The notes: generated by a model from the sequence alone, not told the origin. 48,252 bases of DNA from Macromonas bipunctata (GCF_002837135.1 NZ_NWBQ01000038.1:1-48252); one strand, 5' to 3'; positions 1-7,919 are shown, counted from the first letter of the stretch. A program made the numbers and translations.

Positions 1-122
1 AGTCCAAGGGCCGCGCTCCTGCTCACGAAGGTATTGATGCGAAGCTCACCGGTCCCGTCCTGCCCGGCTGTATGCCTGTTGGCACGGTATGCCTGTTGCC
101 GTTGCGCGTTTGTCGTTGCCAT
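1..122 (-). CDS. Small phage protein, possible DNA-binding regulator (partial)
   Basis: The gene starts with ATG at 122 and runs out of the left edge, leaving about 40 residues. The N-terminus reads MATTNAQRQQAYRAN and later LRINTFVSRSAAL, a pattern I associate with small ribbon-helix-helix-like phage proteins; this family assignment is from memory and not tested. A GGAG ribosome binding site lies 8 nt upstream of the ATG, and a promoter flanked by two identical palindromes lies just behind it. A terminator separates it from the capsid gene, so it forms its own transcription unit. Autoregulation through the palindromes is an inference. Confidence 0.6.
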   Translation of the reverse strand, partial: MATTNAQRQQAYRANRHTAGQDGTGELRINTFVSRSAALG

Positions 123-134
123 GTGGGTGTCTCC

Positions 135-179
135 GTTACTGCGTAACAACATCGTACAGCGTTCGTTACTGCGTAACAA
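135..179 (-). promoter_or_regulatory. Promoter overlapped by two identical 13-bp palindromes
   Basis: On the minus strand TTGTTA (174-179) and TACGAT (151-156) are separated by exactly 17 bp, a good sigma-70 arrangement. The palindrome GTTACTGCGTAAC (plus-strand reading) occurs at 135-147 and again at 165-177, 30 bp apart, nearly three helical turns. The distal copy overlaps the -35 element and the proximal one lies between the start of transcription and the ribosome binding site. This is how a repressor that controls its own promoter would be placed. Confidence 0.6.
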
Positions 180-272
180 GCCAGCTCCATCGGCTCCAGC
201 CCTGCCCGCTTCGGTCGGAACATCACTATGTCTGGTTCGGTGCCACCACATCACACCGCACCACGCCCAACG

Positions 273-295
273 AAAAAACCCGGCACGGGGCCGGG
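273..295 (-). terminator. Intrinsic terminator after the capsid gene
   Basis: Read on the minus strand, CCCGGC and GCCGGG form a 6-bp GC stem around a 5-nt loop, followed at once by six T. It lies 24 bp beyond the capsid stop codon and closes the long minus-strand run of phage genes. Confidence 0.8.
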
Positions 296-318
296 TGTGG
301 TGTTGGGATGGTGGTGAA

Positions 319-1332
319 TCAGCGCACGGTCACGCACATACTGGCGTTCACGCGGTAGGGCACGACAAGCGGTGCCGATTGCATGAGCATGTAACGCACG
401 GCGGGGTCTTCATCGTTCCACGTCTTGGCAAAGAAGGGCACCGCCTGAAAACCGGCTTTGGAGTCCTTGACGGCCCCGTAGCAACGCGTTCCTTCCAACT
501 CAGGCCCGGTCAGAATCACCGTGTAGTCGGGCAGATAGGGCACCTGCTCGTTAGTGTCGGGATCGTTGAACCAAGAGTGGTACAGCCAAATGTTCAAGTC
601 TCCGATGGTGGCCACCAGACGGCCACCTTCACCCGTCACGGCGGGGTTGGCGGTGGCGGTGCCGCGCTGGCGATCCAACAGCTCCTGCACGCTGGGGGTG
701 GCGCTGAAAAGCTGCCACGCCTTCAAATCCATCACCACGTTGTTGGCGGTAGCGCCGGATTTTTTCGTCACCAGCCTCGACCATGCGGCCAAGTCTTCCA
801 ACGGGTCTGCAACGCCTTCACCCCAGCACGCAGTGTCCACCAGGCGAAGGGTCAGGTCTGGGTCACGGCCAAAGTCCACCTCGACACGCGGGTACAGGTC
901 GCCTTCAATGATGGTTTTGCCCGTGCGCAACACTTCAGCGGCCATCAATTCTTGGCGGCGCGTGAGCATGTTGATTTGGTCGTTCAGCTCATTGGCAAAC
1001 ACCGCTGCCATGCGTTGCGCTGGCGACATTTCCCCGCCAATCGCTTCACCGATGGAACGCTTGAGGGCGCGCTCGGCGTTAAAGATGCGCTTGTCTTTGA
1101 TGTAGGCCGGTTTGAAGCTTTTGGTCGTGTAGCCTTTGGATTGCACCACTTGACCGGCCACCACGGGCGAGACAAACGGGGCAATGCGCGGGCGGTGGTG
1201 TTCCACGTCGAACCGGATTTCCTCAACGGCTTCGGTCTGCACGTTCGGGAAAAACGAGTTCAGCAGGAAGGGTTTGGCCGGTTCCAGGCGGTTAACGATC
1301 TTGGCTACAACGGTGGGGTGAAAGATGTCCAT
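319..1332 (-). CDS. Major capsid protein, lambda gpE family
   Basis: The 337-residue product is recognised as a lambda gpE-type major capsid protein, the shell subunit of the phage head. The N-terminus begins MDIFHPTVVAKIVNRLEP and the body contains the family features around the GYTTKSFKPAYIKDKR stretch and a C-terminal region with WNDEDPAVRYMLMQSAPLVVP. Length is normal for the family. Its ATG shares one base with the stop codon of the protease gene (TAATG), so translation is coupled. It is the last gene of the operon, followed by a terminator. The coupling of protease then capsid matches head-gene order in lambda-like phages, although no separate decoration-protein gene lies between them. 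Confidence 0.92.
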   Translation of the reverse strand: MDIFHPTVVAKIVNRLEPAKPFLLNSFFPNVQTEAVEEIRFDVEHHRPRIAPFVSPVVAGQVVQSKGYTTKSFKPAYIKDKRIFNAERALKRSIGEAIGGEMSPAQRMAAVFANELNDQINMLTRRQELMAAEVLRTGKTIIEGDLYPRVEVDFGRDPDLTLRLVDTACWGEGVADPLEDLAAWSRLVTKKSGATANNVVMDLKAWQLFSATPSVQELLDRQRGTATANPAVTGEGGRLVATIGDLNIWLYHSWFNDPDTNEQVPYLPDYTVILTGPELEGTRCYGAVKDSKAGFQAVPFFAKTWNDEDPAVRYMLMQSAPLVVPYRVNASMCVTVR

Positions 1333-2450
1333 TACTTCACCCCCGCTACGGCCAAAATGCCAGCCACCAATTCGTCCTCAGTGTGGGCGTTGGGCTTTTT
1401 CGGTTGCGGCTCCATGTTGATGCCGACGCTTTGCAGCACTTGCGCGGCCAATGCCTCAGCTTGCGCCTCGGGGGTGGCACTGGCGTGGTTGGTGGGCTGG
1501 TGGATGGCGGTGGCGTGGTTCATGCGGTGGTTCACTTTGGTGGTTGCGGCGTGTGCCGTGGTGGTTGCGGGAAGGAAAACTTTCGGTTCGTTGCGGCGGC
1601 TGGCCAGCTCCGCTATCACGGCATCGGTGGTGCCCACGCGGTTGGCCAGGCCAGAGGCTTGCGCAGCGTGGCCACGGAACAGGCGGGCTTCTGTGCCACG
1701 CACCGCATCAAAGCTCAGGCCACGGTATGCGGCCACGGCTTGCACAAACTCGGTGTAAATGCCGTCGATCTCGGCTTGCCAGTCGGCACGCACCGACGCG
1801 GGCAGGGGTTCGTACGGGTTGCCGTCGATCTTGTGGGCACCAGCGAAGACGTGCGTCACTTTGATGCCGTCCTGTGCCAAGGCGTTGCTGGTGTCCACAT
1901 GGCGCGTCACGACACCGATGGAACCGGCGTACCCCGTGGGCGTTACCACGACTTCATCGGCGGCGCTGGCCAGCAGGTACGCTGCACTCGCTGCCATACC
2001 GTCGGCAATGGCCAACATGGGCTTGCGGCCGCGCAACGCGGCCACGCGTTCAGCGCACTCGAATACCCCTTGCACTTCACCGCCGGGGCTGTCAAAGGCC
2101 AACAGCACGGCGTGGGCGTTGGGGTCTTGCATCGCGTGCTCTACGCGGGCGGTGATGTCGTCGTAGCCGGTAAAGGCGGTGCAGTCGGCGTTGATGCGGG
2201 TACGGTGTGCCAGCGCGCCAAAGATGTTGATGACGGCCACACCATCATGCACGGCGTAGGGTTCACCACGCTGGGCATCGGGGCGGGTGCTGAACGCTTC
2301 GGGCGCAGCGTGGGCGTTGGTGGCCACGGGTTGCCCCAGCAGGCGTTGACCGACGGCGGCGATCATCGCGTCCAATTTCTGCGGGTGAATCAGCAGTGGC
2401 GTATTGAAAATGCGCGCGGCCAAATGGGGGTAAATGGCTTGCACGGTCAA
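1332..2450 (-). CDS. S49-family prohead protease with scaffold-like tail
   Basis: The 372-residue protein is an S49 (SppA/lambda gpC-like) serine peptidase that should process the prohead and scaffold. The ClpP-like core carries LLAFDSPGGEVQG, the nucleophile serine in DGMAASAAYLLAS and the likely catalytic lysine in FAGAHKIDGN. After about residue 285 the sequence turns into a His/Ala/Asn-rich low-complexity tail ending in a short Gln/Ala-rich helix, like the scaffold portion that follows the protease in lambda C/Nu3. The stop overlaps the capsid start and the start overlaps the preceding gene by 4 bp (2447-2450). No portal gene precedes it, which is unusual for lambda-type order. Confidence 0.9.
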   Translation of the reverse strand: MTVQAIYPHLAARIFNTPLLIHPQKLDAMIAAVGQRLLGQPVATNAHAAPEAFSTRPDAQRGEPYAVHDGVAVINIFGALAHRTRINADCTAFTGYDDITARVEHAMQDPNAHAVLLAFDSPGGEVQGVFECAERVAALRGRKPMLAIADGMAASAAYLLASAADEVVVTPTGYAGSIGVVTRHVDTSNALAQDGIKVTHVFAGAHKIDGNPYEPLPASVRADWQAEIDGIYTEFVQAVAAYRGLSFDAVRGTEARLFRGHAAQASGLANRVGTTDAVIAELASRRNEPKVFLPATTTAHAATTKVNHRMNHATAIHQPTNHASATPEAQAEALAAQVLQSVGINMEPQPKKPNAHTEDELVAGILAVAGVK

Positions 2451-3046
2451 TCCTTGAATTTGAAAAATGAATCCGGCACCAGCGGCGAAGCGGTGGCGTT
2501 AATCAACTGCCCGAATTCGGTTTTGACCTCAAGGCGCTGGCGGTGCAGTTCGCGCAATTCATTGGCCAGCCCGTCGGCTTCTGCCTTCAATTGCTCAACG
2601 CTGGGGCCGGATGTTTTGCAGTCGGCAACAGCTTGTTGAGCAAACGCGTCAATCTGGGCATCGGTCAAAGTCAGCGCGGCCAATTCCAGCACGGTCAAAT
2701 TGTGCGACAGGATATTAAGCGGGCGCGGCTCGCTGGTGGTTTCCTGAATTTCGCCTTTGGCGTTGATGGCACCAAATTTGGCCACGGGCCGATGGTTGAA
2801 CAGGTGCCCTGCCTGGGCGGCGCGCTGTGCCAGTTTGCGACGGGGTTCTTCCAGCGTGCGTTTGATGTCGGCGGCGATCAGTGCAGCAGCATCGGTTTGG
2901 TTGACAGAGAAGGTCGTTACCGCGGTCAGGCGCTCGGTCTTGCTGCGGATGGCACTGTCAACCGCTTCCATGCTGCGGCTGGCCTCAAGGCGCAGCTTGT
3001 GCATTTTGGTGGCGATTGTTTCGCGCAATGATGTGTCTTGCTTCAT
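2447..3046 (-). CDS. Phage protein of unknown function with C-terminal coiled coil
   Basis: I do not recognise this 199-residue protein. ATG at 3046 is chosen because the preceding gene ends at 3052, leaving a 5-nt gap, and an upstream in-frame extension would overlap that gene. The N-terminal half is helical and charged; the segment starting SVEQLKAEADGLANELREL looks like a coiled coil near the C-terminus. Its stop overlaps the protease start by 4 bp, so it is translated with the head genes. A structural or scaffold role is possible but unproven. Confidence 0.6.
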   Translation of the reverse strand: MKQDTSLRETIATKMHKLRLEASRSMEAVDSAIRSKTERLTAVTTFSVNQTDAAALIAADIKRTLEEPRRKLAQRAAQAGHLFNHRPVAKFGAINAKGEIQETTSEPRPLNILSHNLTVLELAALTLTDAQIDAFAQQAVADCKTSGPSVEQLKAEADGLANELRELHRQRLEVKTEFGQLINATASPLVPDSFFKFKD

Positions 3047-3051
3047 TTGGT

Positions 3052-3297
3052 TCAATGGGCTTTGAATGGGTGGCTTGGCGGGAAAACGAGTTCCTTGATA
3101 TTGCCGGTCAACTGCACCAAACTGGTGGGCGAGGTCAGGGCAGATACCAGCCATTGAACTTGATGCGGATTGAGGGACGCGATCAATTCGCGTCCGCTTG
3201 TCCACATGCCAATGGTTGCGCCTTCGGAATTTGATCGCACAGTCAATCCGGCGGGTGGGCCGGAATGAAGCTCGATATATTGCTGGTTTGGGTTCAT
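3052..3297 (-). CDS. Small phage protein of unknown function
   Basis: An 81-residue reading frame starting MNPNQQYIELHSGPPAG fits in the gap between neighbouring phage genes, ending 5 nt before the next start. It has a balanced composition, no membrane segment and no motif I can name. No strong ribosome binding site is visible in front of the ATG. The frame is preferred over the overlapping frame, which is very rich in arginine and reads like a shadow. Confidence 0.5.
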   Translation of the reverse strand: MNPNQQYIELHSGPPAGLTVRSNSEGATIGMWTSGRELIASLNPHQVQWLVSALTSPTSLVQLTGNIKELVFPPSHPFKAH

Positions 3298-3338
3298 GCC
3301 TGAATTTTAGACTTGAATTCAAAAAAGACATAAACCCG

Positions 3339-3743
3339 CTATTCCATTTGTCCGGCCACGGTTTGCCCTTTCAGAATTCGGGCCAATTGCTTTTCGCTGG
3401 TGGGCAATTTGTGCATGGCTTCAATGGCCGACAGTGTGGCATCTGGGCACCCGGCGCGGTGCGCTTGAATTTGGGCCAACAACGCTTTGGCCGACAACTG
3501 GCGTTCGCTGGCCAGTTGCTTCAAAGCGGCGTTGCGCGCTGGCAGTTGGCTACCGGCATGCAAGATGCCTCCCTTGTTGCTGCGGATGCCCAACAGTTTG
3601 TCCAGGCGGGTTTTGTGAGGCGCCTTGACGCACTGCCGCAGGGCACCAACAAGCCAGTGCATGAGGTGCGGTGTGAGTGGCTGGTTTGCCGACAACAGTT
3701 CGAGACTGTCCTCGGCCATCTTTTTGGCTTCAAGCGGTTTCAT
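3339..3743 (-). CDS. Phage protein of unknown function
   Basis: The product is 134 residues, basic and helical, with no recognised domain. ATG at 3743 (MKPLEAKKMAED) is chosen because a strong AGGAGGA lies 7 nt upstream at 3751-3757. An ATG 18 bases earlier at 3761, and a TTG before it, lack such a site. The upstream ATG would overlap the stop codon that the neighbouring SSB gene would use if its reading frame were restored. It sits between the replication and head-protein genes. Confidence 0.6.
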   Translation of the reverse strand: MKPLEAKKMAEDSLELLSANQPLTPHLMHWLVGALRQCVKAPHKTRLDKLLGIRSNKGGILHAGSQLPARNAALKQLASERQLSAKALLAQIQAHRAGCPDATLSAIEAMHKLPTSEKQLARILKGQTVAGQME

Positions 3744-3785
3744 GGTGGTTTCCTCCTGCATCAAAAATCCAAATCGTCGGCACCG

Positions 3786-4154
3786 TCAAACCCAAACGAC
3801 GGACGAGGGGACGTGGGCGGGTTGACCGCCACCAGCGGCGGCGCGTTGCTTGCGGATGGCGTACACCGACAGTACGCGGTCGGCTACCAGGTCAAGACTG
3901 GGGCGGGCGTTGCCTTCCTTGTCCGTCCAGGTGCCCACCTTCAGCGAACCGGCCACGCTTACGGCGTCGCCTTCACCCAGTGCCAGCAGTGCGGCCACGG
4001 CTTCGGGGCCAAAGGCCACCACGCTGGCGAAGAGGGTTTCGGCTGGGTTGCTGGTGGGTACACGCAAGCGCGCGGTGGCGTAGGGCCTGCCTGCTTTTGT
4101 GGCGCGGCTCTCGGGCGCTTTGATGAGCTTGCCTCGAATCAGTCCGTCGATCAT
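3786..4154 (-). CDS. ssb: Single-stranded-DNA-binding protein, probably frameshifted near its end
   Basis: The 122 residues from MIDGLIRGKL form one OB-fold of a phage-type SSB: a short beta-strand start, then RPYATARLRV, SVAGSLKVGTWTD and LVADRVLSVYAIRK. SSB proteins bind single-stranded DNA and recruit partners through an acidic C-terminal tip. Here the frame ends in SSVVWV, with no such tip. In the alternative frame the DNA right after a CCCC run (plus strand GGGG, 3807-3810) encodes PSFGFDGADDLDF and stops at 3761, exactly the missing kind of tail. A one-base insertion is therefore likely; restored length is 130 residues. The ATG has AAGGAA just upstream. Confidence 0.85.
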   Translation of the reverse strand: MIDGLIRGKLIKAPESRATKAGRPYATARLRVPTSNPAETLFASVVAFGPEAVAALLALGEGDAVSVAGSLKVGTWTDKEGNARPSLDLVADRVLSVYAIRKQRAAAGGGQPAHVPSSVVWV

Positions 4155-4218
4155 TTCTTGTTCCTTGTCTTGCGGGTGTGGCGGGGTGTCCGGGAGAAAC
4201 CAGACACCCCGTGTTCGA

Positions 4219-4605
4219 TCAGGCTGGGCTTGAATCCAGCGCGGCCGCATAGTCCGCGTGCAGGCGTTGGCCTTCAGCGCAGCGGATACCCGTGCCAGCG
4301 GTGGCGGCGGTGCGTTCGCTGGTGCGACACGTCGGGCAGGCGTTGCGGTGGTCGTTCCAGGCGGCGCAGGCTTTGCGCCAGTCGGCATTCAGGTGAAACC
4401 ACGGGATTGGGCGTGGTGTTGATGCCGTCGGGCTGGTGGCGACGGTGCCGACGGCGGGTGTCAGGCCGGATGAGGGCGCTTCGGTGGGCGCTTCAATTTC
4501 CGTTTGGATGGTGTGCGACAGTGCGACATGTGCGACATGTGCGACAGCGGGCCGTGCCGGGGTCTGCCGTTTGGCGGTGGCGCGGATGGCTTCAAGGTTA
4601 AGCAT
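4219..4605 (-). CDS. Phage protein with CxxC motif and a His/Val repeat, unknown function
   Basis: The 128-residue product starts MLNLEAIRATAKRQT. Its ATG overlaps the end of the DUF3987 gene by 8 nt, typical of coupled translation. Residues near 25-36 read VAHVAHVALSHT and are encoded by four GTCGCAC repeats that also occur as an array near the integrase. The middle is low-complexity Thr/Pro/Ser and the C-terminal third carries CPTC and one more cysteine, suggesting a small metal site, beside an aromatic WFHLNADWRKACAAW stretch. Function is unknown; it belongs to the replication group by position. Confidence 0.6.
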   Translation of the reverse strand: MLNLEAIRATAKRQTPARPAVAHVAHVALSHTIQTEIEAPTEAPSSGLTPAVGTVATSPTASTPRPIPWFHLNADWRKACAAWNDHRNACPTCRTSERTAATAGTGIRCAEGQRLHADYAAALDSSPA

Positions 4606-6127
4606 CTTGGCGCACCTCCCATGCGTCACCGACGGGGCGCACGTAGCCACGCTGGTGCAGTTCGTTGAGCATGGCCACAATGCCATCGGTCTTGAGCTTG
4701 CGCAGGTCGCGGTAGGGTACGTTGCGGACGATGTGGCGCACCGTGGGCAGGGCGTCCAAACCTTGCAACCAGTCCACCAGGCGGCGCAAGCTGGCGTCCT
4801 TGCGCTGTTCGCGGCCTGCCCCGGTCAGGCGTACGTGTTCCTTCAGATAGAAGTCGATCACCTCCATTGCGCCTTCTACCGTCGTTCCGTCGATCAGGTG
4901 GGTATGCGGATCGTTGAACATGGCAATGATGCCTGCCACGCGGGCAAGGTGTTCCGCTGCCTTGCTGGCGAAACCGCGGGCGTTTTCCAGCCTGCCACCA
5001 GGGCCTTGCTCCTTCTCGGCTTCGTTGTAAAACGCCACCCAGAGGGCCGTCGCTTCTTCGCTGAAGTGCAGCGCGCGCGGCTTGAGTTCGTAGCCGTCGC
5101 CTTCGGGCCAGAGGGTCGGGGCCATGCGCAGCAGCTCGGCCACGCGCTCGTTATAGGCCAACACATCGGTATCCGCTTTGGGGTCGGCACCGTTGAACAT
5201 GCGGCTACCGGCCAAAGTCTCAGGCATGGCTATGAGGCACCGCGGTAACAGCCCTTGGTCGGCTGCCAGCGGGTCGGACAGCAGTTGCTTGAGTATCAGC
5301 GGCTGCACCATGATGTGCATGGCCATGCGCCTGCCCAGCAATGACGCAAAGCCGTTGCCACCTCGTACAGAATCCAGCGATTCACCGCTCCAGCCCTTGA
5401 GGAAAAACGCCATGGACGCCATGCGTTGCTGTTCGCGCATGCTGTGGCCTCCCAGCATTTCCCCACCTTCGGGCGAGAAGATGCCGATGGACGATTGGCC
5501 ACGCAGCAGCCGCGCAATGCCCTCCACGGTGGCGTTGCTGGTGGTGATAGCCGTCGGCAACGGCTCTGCTGGTTCCTCGTCGCCCTTCTTGACCTGGGCA
5601 CGGTCGCGCTTGTATTGCTCGTGGGCGCGGTGGTAGTTGCGGGCCTGTTCCTTGCGGTGGCGGTTGATCTCGTGGCAGGCAACATCGTCCACTGCGCTCT
5701 TGCGGTCTCCGCTGCCCCCGCCGGTCACAAAGTATTCCGACAAGGGCGCGCGCTGCCCGTGCGGCATCACCACATCGGCCAAAGGCTGCACCGCAAGGGA
5801 TGCCGCTGCCAACACGCTGCTGGCGGCCATCGCATCCGGCGCTTGAACATCGCGCGCAATGGCGTAGGCGGCGCAGCCCAGCAGCACACCCAGCCCGTGA
5901 AACGGGAACGGGCCGGGGCGGTCGGTGGCCGGATCGTCTTGCAAGGGCACCAGCTCAGGCCACGGCGCATCCTCAATCGTTGGAAAGATGGCCTCGACTT
6001 GCTGCGGCGTGACGCGGCCCGCTGCAACGCTTGCGCCGTCGGGCAGTTCATCCCACTTGGTGGATCTGCGGTTCTGTTGAAGCGAAAGTACCTCGCCCAA
6101 ATAGCTGTCGTTGTACTTCGCGGTCAT
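4598..6127 (-). CDS. DUF3987 family helicase/primase-like replication protein
   Basis: The 509-residue protein matches the DUF3987 family found beside primase zinc-finger proteins in phages and islands. A P-loop-like GGGSGDRKSAVDDV follows EYFVTGG around residue 135, and a long charged helix (HRKEQARNYHRAHEQYKRDR) comes next. Further family features are ATVEGIARLL, FSPEGGEMLGG and SLLGRRMAMHIMVQP. The C-terminal part resembles a winged helix (RKLKTDGIVAMLNELHQRGY). It is likely the ATPase that opens or unwinds the element's origin. Its start overlaps the CHC2 gene (ATGA, 6124-6127). Confidence 0.85.
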   Translation of the reverse strand: MTAKYNDSYLGEVLSLQQNRRSTKWDELPDGASVAAGRVTPQQVEAIFPTIEDAPWPELVPLQDDPATDRPGPFPFHGLGVLLGCAAYAIARDVQAPDAMAASSVLAAASLAVQPLADVVMPHGQRAPLSEYFVTGGGSGDRKSAVDDVACHEINRHRKEQARNYHRAHEQYKRDRAQVKKGDEEPAEPLPTAITTSNATVEGIARLLRGQSSIGIFSPEGGEMLGGHSMREQQRMASMAFFLKGWSGESLDSVRGGNGFASLLGRRMAMHIMVQPLILKQLLSDPLAADQGLLPRCLIAMPETLAGSRMFNGADPKADTDVLAYNERVAELLRMAPTLWPEGDGYELKPRALHFSEEATALWVAFYNEAEKEQGPGGRLENARGFASKAAEHLARVAGIIAMFNDPHTHLIDGTTVEGAMEVIDFYLKEHVRLTGAGREQRKDASLRRLVDWLQGLDALPTVRHIVRNVPYRDLRKLKTDGIVAMLNELHQRGYVRPVGDAWEVRQDA

Positions 6128-6561
6128 ACGCCCACCTTCGTGATAAAAGCCAAGTCGTTGATGCGCCCAACGGCCTGCAATAGTCGCTGGTGGGTGTCTG
6201 GGGTGGGGCGCTCGCCCTTGACCATGTCGGCCGCCACGATGGCCACAAACATAGACTCACGCTGCAAAATTTCCAGCGACTGCGCTGGGGCAATTACGCG
6301 CGATATGCGCTTTGGCTCGCGGCCCGTGCGCTCGCGCGGCGGGAACAGGTCGGTCATCTCGATGCCGAGAGACGAAACCACTTCCGCACCGCTGCACCCA
6401 GCGAAACAATGGAGCAGCACTGCCCCTTCCGGGGTTTCGCGAACAGAAAGTGATGGCCCCTTGTCGGCGTGCGCAGGGCACCGCGCGCTCCACTGTCCAG
6501 CCTGCCGTTGCCGCACCTTCTCAAGGCGGCTCAAAACCATTTCAATCGGATTCAAGCTCAT
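6124..6561 (-). CDS. CHC2-type zinc-finger protein, primase-like
   Basis: The 145-residue protein carries a primase zinc finger: CPAH near residue 28, then LLHCFAGC about 20 residues later, the CHC2 pattern used by DnaG-type primases to read template DNA. No TOPRIM or polymerase domain follows, so it is a stand-alone zinc-binding module that probably works with the DUF3987 protein encoded next (ATGA overlap). ATG at 6561 lies 1 base after the stop of the previous gene. The C-terminal 60 residues are unrelated to primases as far as I can see. Confidence 0.78.
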   Translation of the reverse strand: MSLNPIEMVLSRLEKVRQRQAGQWSARCPAHADKGPSLSVRETPEGAVLLHCFAGCSGAEVVSSLGIEMTDLFPPRERTGREPKRISRVIAPAQSLEILQRESMFVAIVAADMVKGERPTPDTHQRLLQAVGRINDLAFITKVGV

Positions 6562-6562
6562 T

Positions 6563-6880
6563 TCAGTCCTCCGCGCGTTCGATATCGTCGGCAAGCTGTT
6601 CCAGTTGGAGGGCCACCTCCGCCAGCGCGCTGGCAATGGGCGCTTCAAAGCTACCCCAGTTGCGGGGCGCATCAACATGGGCACTGATGCCATCAGCAAT
6701 CTCAGGGCGGATTTTGGCGGCGTGGTCGATACCTTTAAGGATGCGCTGCGCTTCGCTGGCAAAGGCGCACACCTGCACCACAGACTTGAGGTGCAAAACA
6801 TCGATGTTGGTCACGCTTTTGCGGGTTTTGGGCAATGCAGCGGCTTGACCGGCTGTTGCGGTCTTGTTCTCGGCGTTCAT
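6563..6880 (-). CDS. Small phage protein of unknown function
   Basis: This 105-residue, largely helical protein begins MNAENKTATAGQAAAL. It has no membrane segment and no motif I recognise; the C-terminus is acidic (LADDIERAED). The stop codon is 1 base before the CHC2 gene and the start is 12 bases after the previous gene, so it belongs to the replication operon. Confidence 0.6.
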   Translation of the reverse strand: MNAENKTATAGQAAALPKTRKSVTNIDVLHLKSVVQVCAFASEAQRILKGIDHAAKIRPEIADGISAHVDAPRNWGSFEAPIASALAEVALQLEQLADDIERAED

Positions 6881-6892
6881 TTTGGTGCCCCT

Positions 6893-7096
6893 TCAGGCGT
6901 TGGATTTTTGGAAGGTGTGGGCGCGCTTGATGGCGGTTGCGCTGCGCAGGATCAGGCCAGTAATGGCGTGCAGGTGTGCCAGCGTCGGCTCTTCGCCACC
7001 TTCGGGCATGGCGTTCAACGCTTTGACCAAGTTGTGACGGATCAGCGGGATCAGGCTTGCCGCGTCAGGGTGCAGGGCGGTGGTCTTGGCGGTCAT
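6893..7096 (-). CDS. Small phage protein of unknown function
   Basis: A 67-residue helical protein starting MTAKTTALHPDAASL. Its start overlaps the stop of the DUF3102 gene (ATGA, 7093-7096), which supports it as a real coupled gene. No domain is recognised. Confidence 0.6.
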   Translation of the reverse strand: MTAKTTALHPDAASLIPLIRHNLVKALNAMPEGGEEPTLAHLHAITGLILRSATAIKRAHTFQKSNA

Positions 7097-7683
7097 TGGG
7101 CACCGCCTTCAATCGGGGGCTGGGCGTTTTGCAGGTCGTCCAACTGGGCCAACACCGCCTGAAGCTGTTTGCGAAGCCTCTCCACTTTGTTGCCCTTAAC
7201 TGGAAAGCCGTGCTCAAATTCGCGCGCGGCCTCGGTCAGTTGGTTCCGCGCCTTGACAAACACCTCCTTAACCTTTTTGCGTTCGTCTTCGGTGCGGATG
7301 CGTCGGGTTGACTCATACCTAACCGGCGGTGTCGGGTCGGTGATGATGGCCTTAAGCGCCTCGCGGATTGGCAATTCGGCAACGCGTTGCCGTTTTTCAT
7401 CGGACAAGGCGGGCAGTTGTTTGGCCAATTGCATGTAGGCGCGGGCCGTACGCGGTGCCAAGTTGCAGTCGGTTTCAAGCCAGCTGGCCCACTCTCCGTG
7501 CTGAACCTGTTTCTTGGCTTCGATCAGCAGTTGACCCACCTCGAATGCGTATTCGGTGGCTTTGCGGGCGTGCCCCTCAAGTGCTTGCAAGCGGTAGCTA
7601 ATGCGGGTAGCCAGTTCGGAGGCGGATGATTGGCCCACGTCCAAAACTTCCACGGTGGTGGTGGTGTTGGCAACGGCGGTCAT
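7093..7683 (-). CDS. DUF3102 domain protein
   Basis: The 196-residue protein contains a DUF3102 region (about residues 20-100) with GQLLIEAKKQVQHGEWASWL and ARAYMQLAKQLP, found in phage and island proteins that resemble the helix-turn-helix part of ParB-like and replication factors. A long charged helix with ERKKVKEVFVKARNQL and a final coiled segment follow. ATG at 7683 overlaps the preceding gene (ATGA); an in-frame upstream extension is arginine/proline-rich and unlikely to be translated. DNA binding in replication or partition is an inference from the family. Confidence 0.75.
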   Translation of the reverse strand: MTAVANTTTTVEVLDVGQSSASELATRISYRLQALEGHARKATEYAFEVGQLLIEAKKQVQHGEWASWLETDCNLAPRTARAYMQLAKQLPALSDEKRQRVAELPIREALKAIITDPTPPVRYESTRRIRTEDERKKVKEVFVKARNQLTEAAREFEHGFPVKGNKVERLRKQLQAVLAQLDDLQNAQPPIEGGAQ

Positions 7684-7919
7684 TGCAGCACCTCCCCTAC
7701 CAGGCCGATGGCCAGCATTGCGGACTGGGCCAGCTTCAGGGCGCGGGCGTTGTCGGGGCGGGGCTTGCGCAGCTCGGCCAGCACGCGGGCCAGTGCGTTC
7801 TCGGCATTGGCCACGGCGAAAAGATCGCGGTTGAAGTGGTTGCCAGCGTGGGCGGTGGTGATGTGCCCGTGGTGGGCGGTTTGCGCGCTGGGGCGCAGGG
7901 CAGTAGTTGCCAGTTGCAT
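7680..7919 (-). CDS. Small phage protein of unknown function
   Basis: A 79-residue protein beginning MQLATTALRPSAQTA, with AAAGGAA a suitable distance before the ATG at 7919. Its stop overlaps the DUF3102 start. The same frame stays open upstream to a GTG at 8405 that overlaps the AlpA-like gene's stop (GTGA), so a fused 242-residue form is possible. I prefer the short form because the upstream part holds palindromes and unusual cysteine/histidine-rich composition. No function can be named. Confidence 0.5.
   Translation of the reverse strand: MQLATTALRPSAQTAHHGHITTAHAGNHFNRDLFAVANAENALARVLAELRKPRPDNARALKLAQSAMLAIGLVGEVLQ

Noticed and set aside
34-1758. Long plus-strand open frame over the capsid and protease genes
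   Set aside because: It is the shadow of the lambda gpE-type capsid and S49 protease genes, which are recognised by motifs on the other strand.
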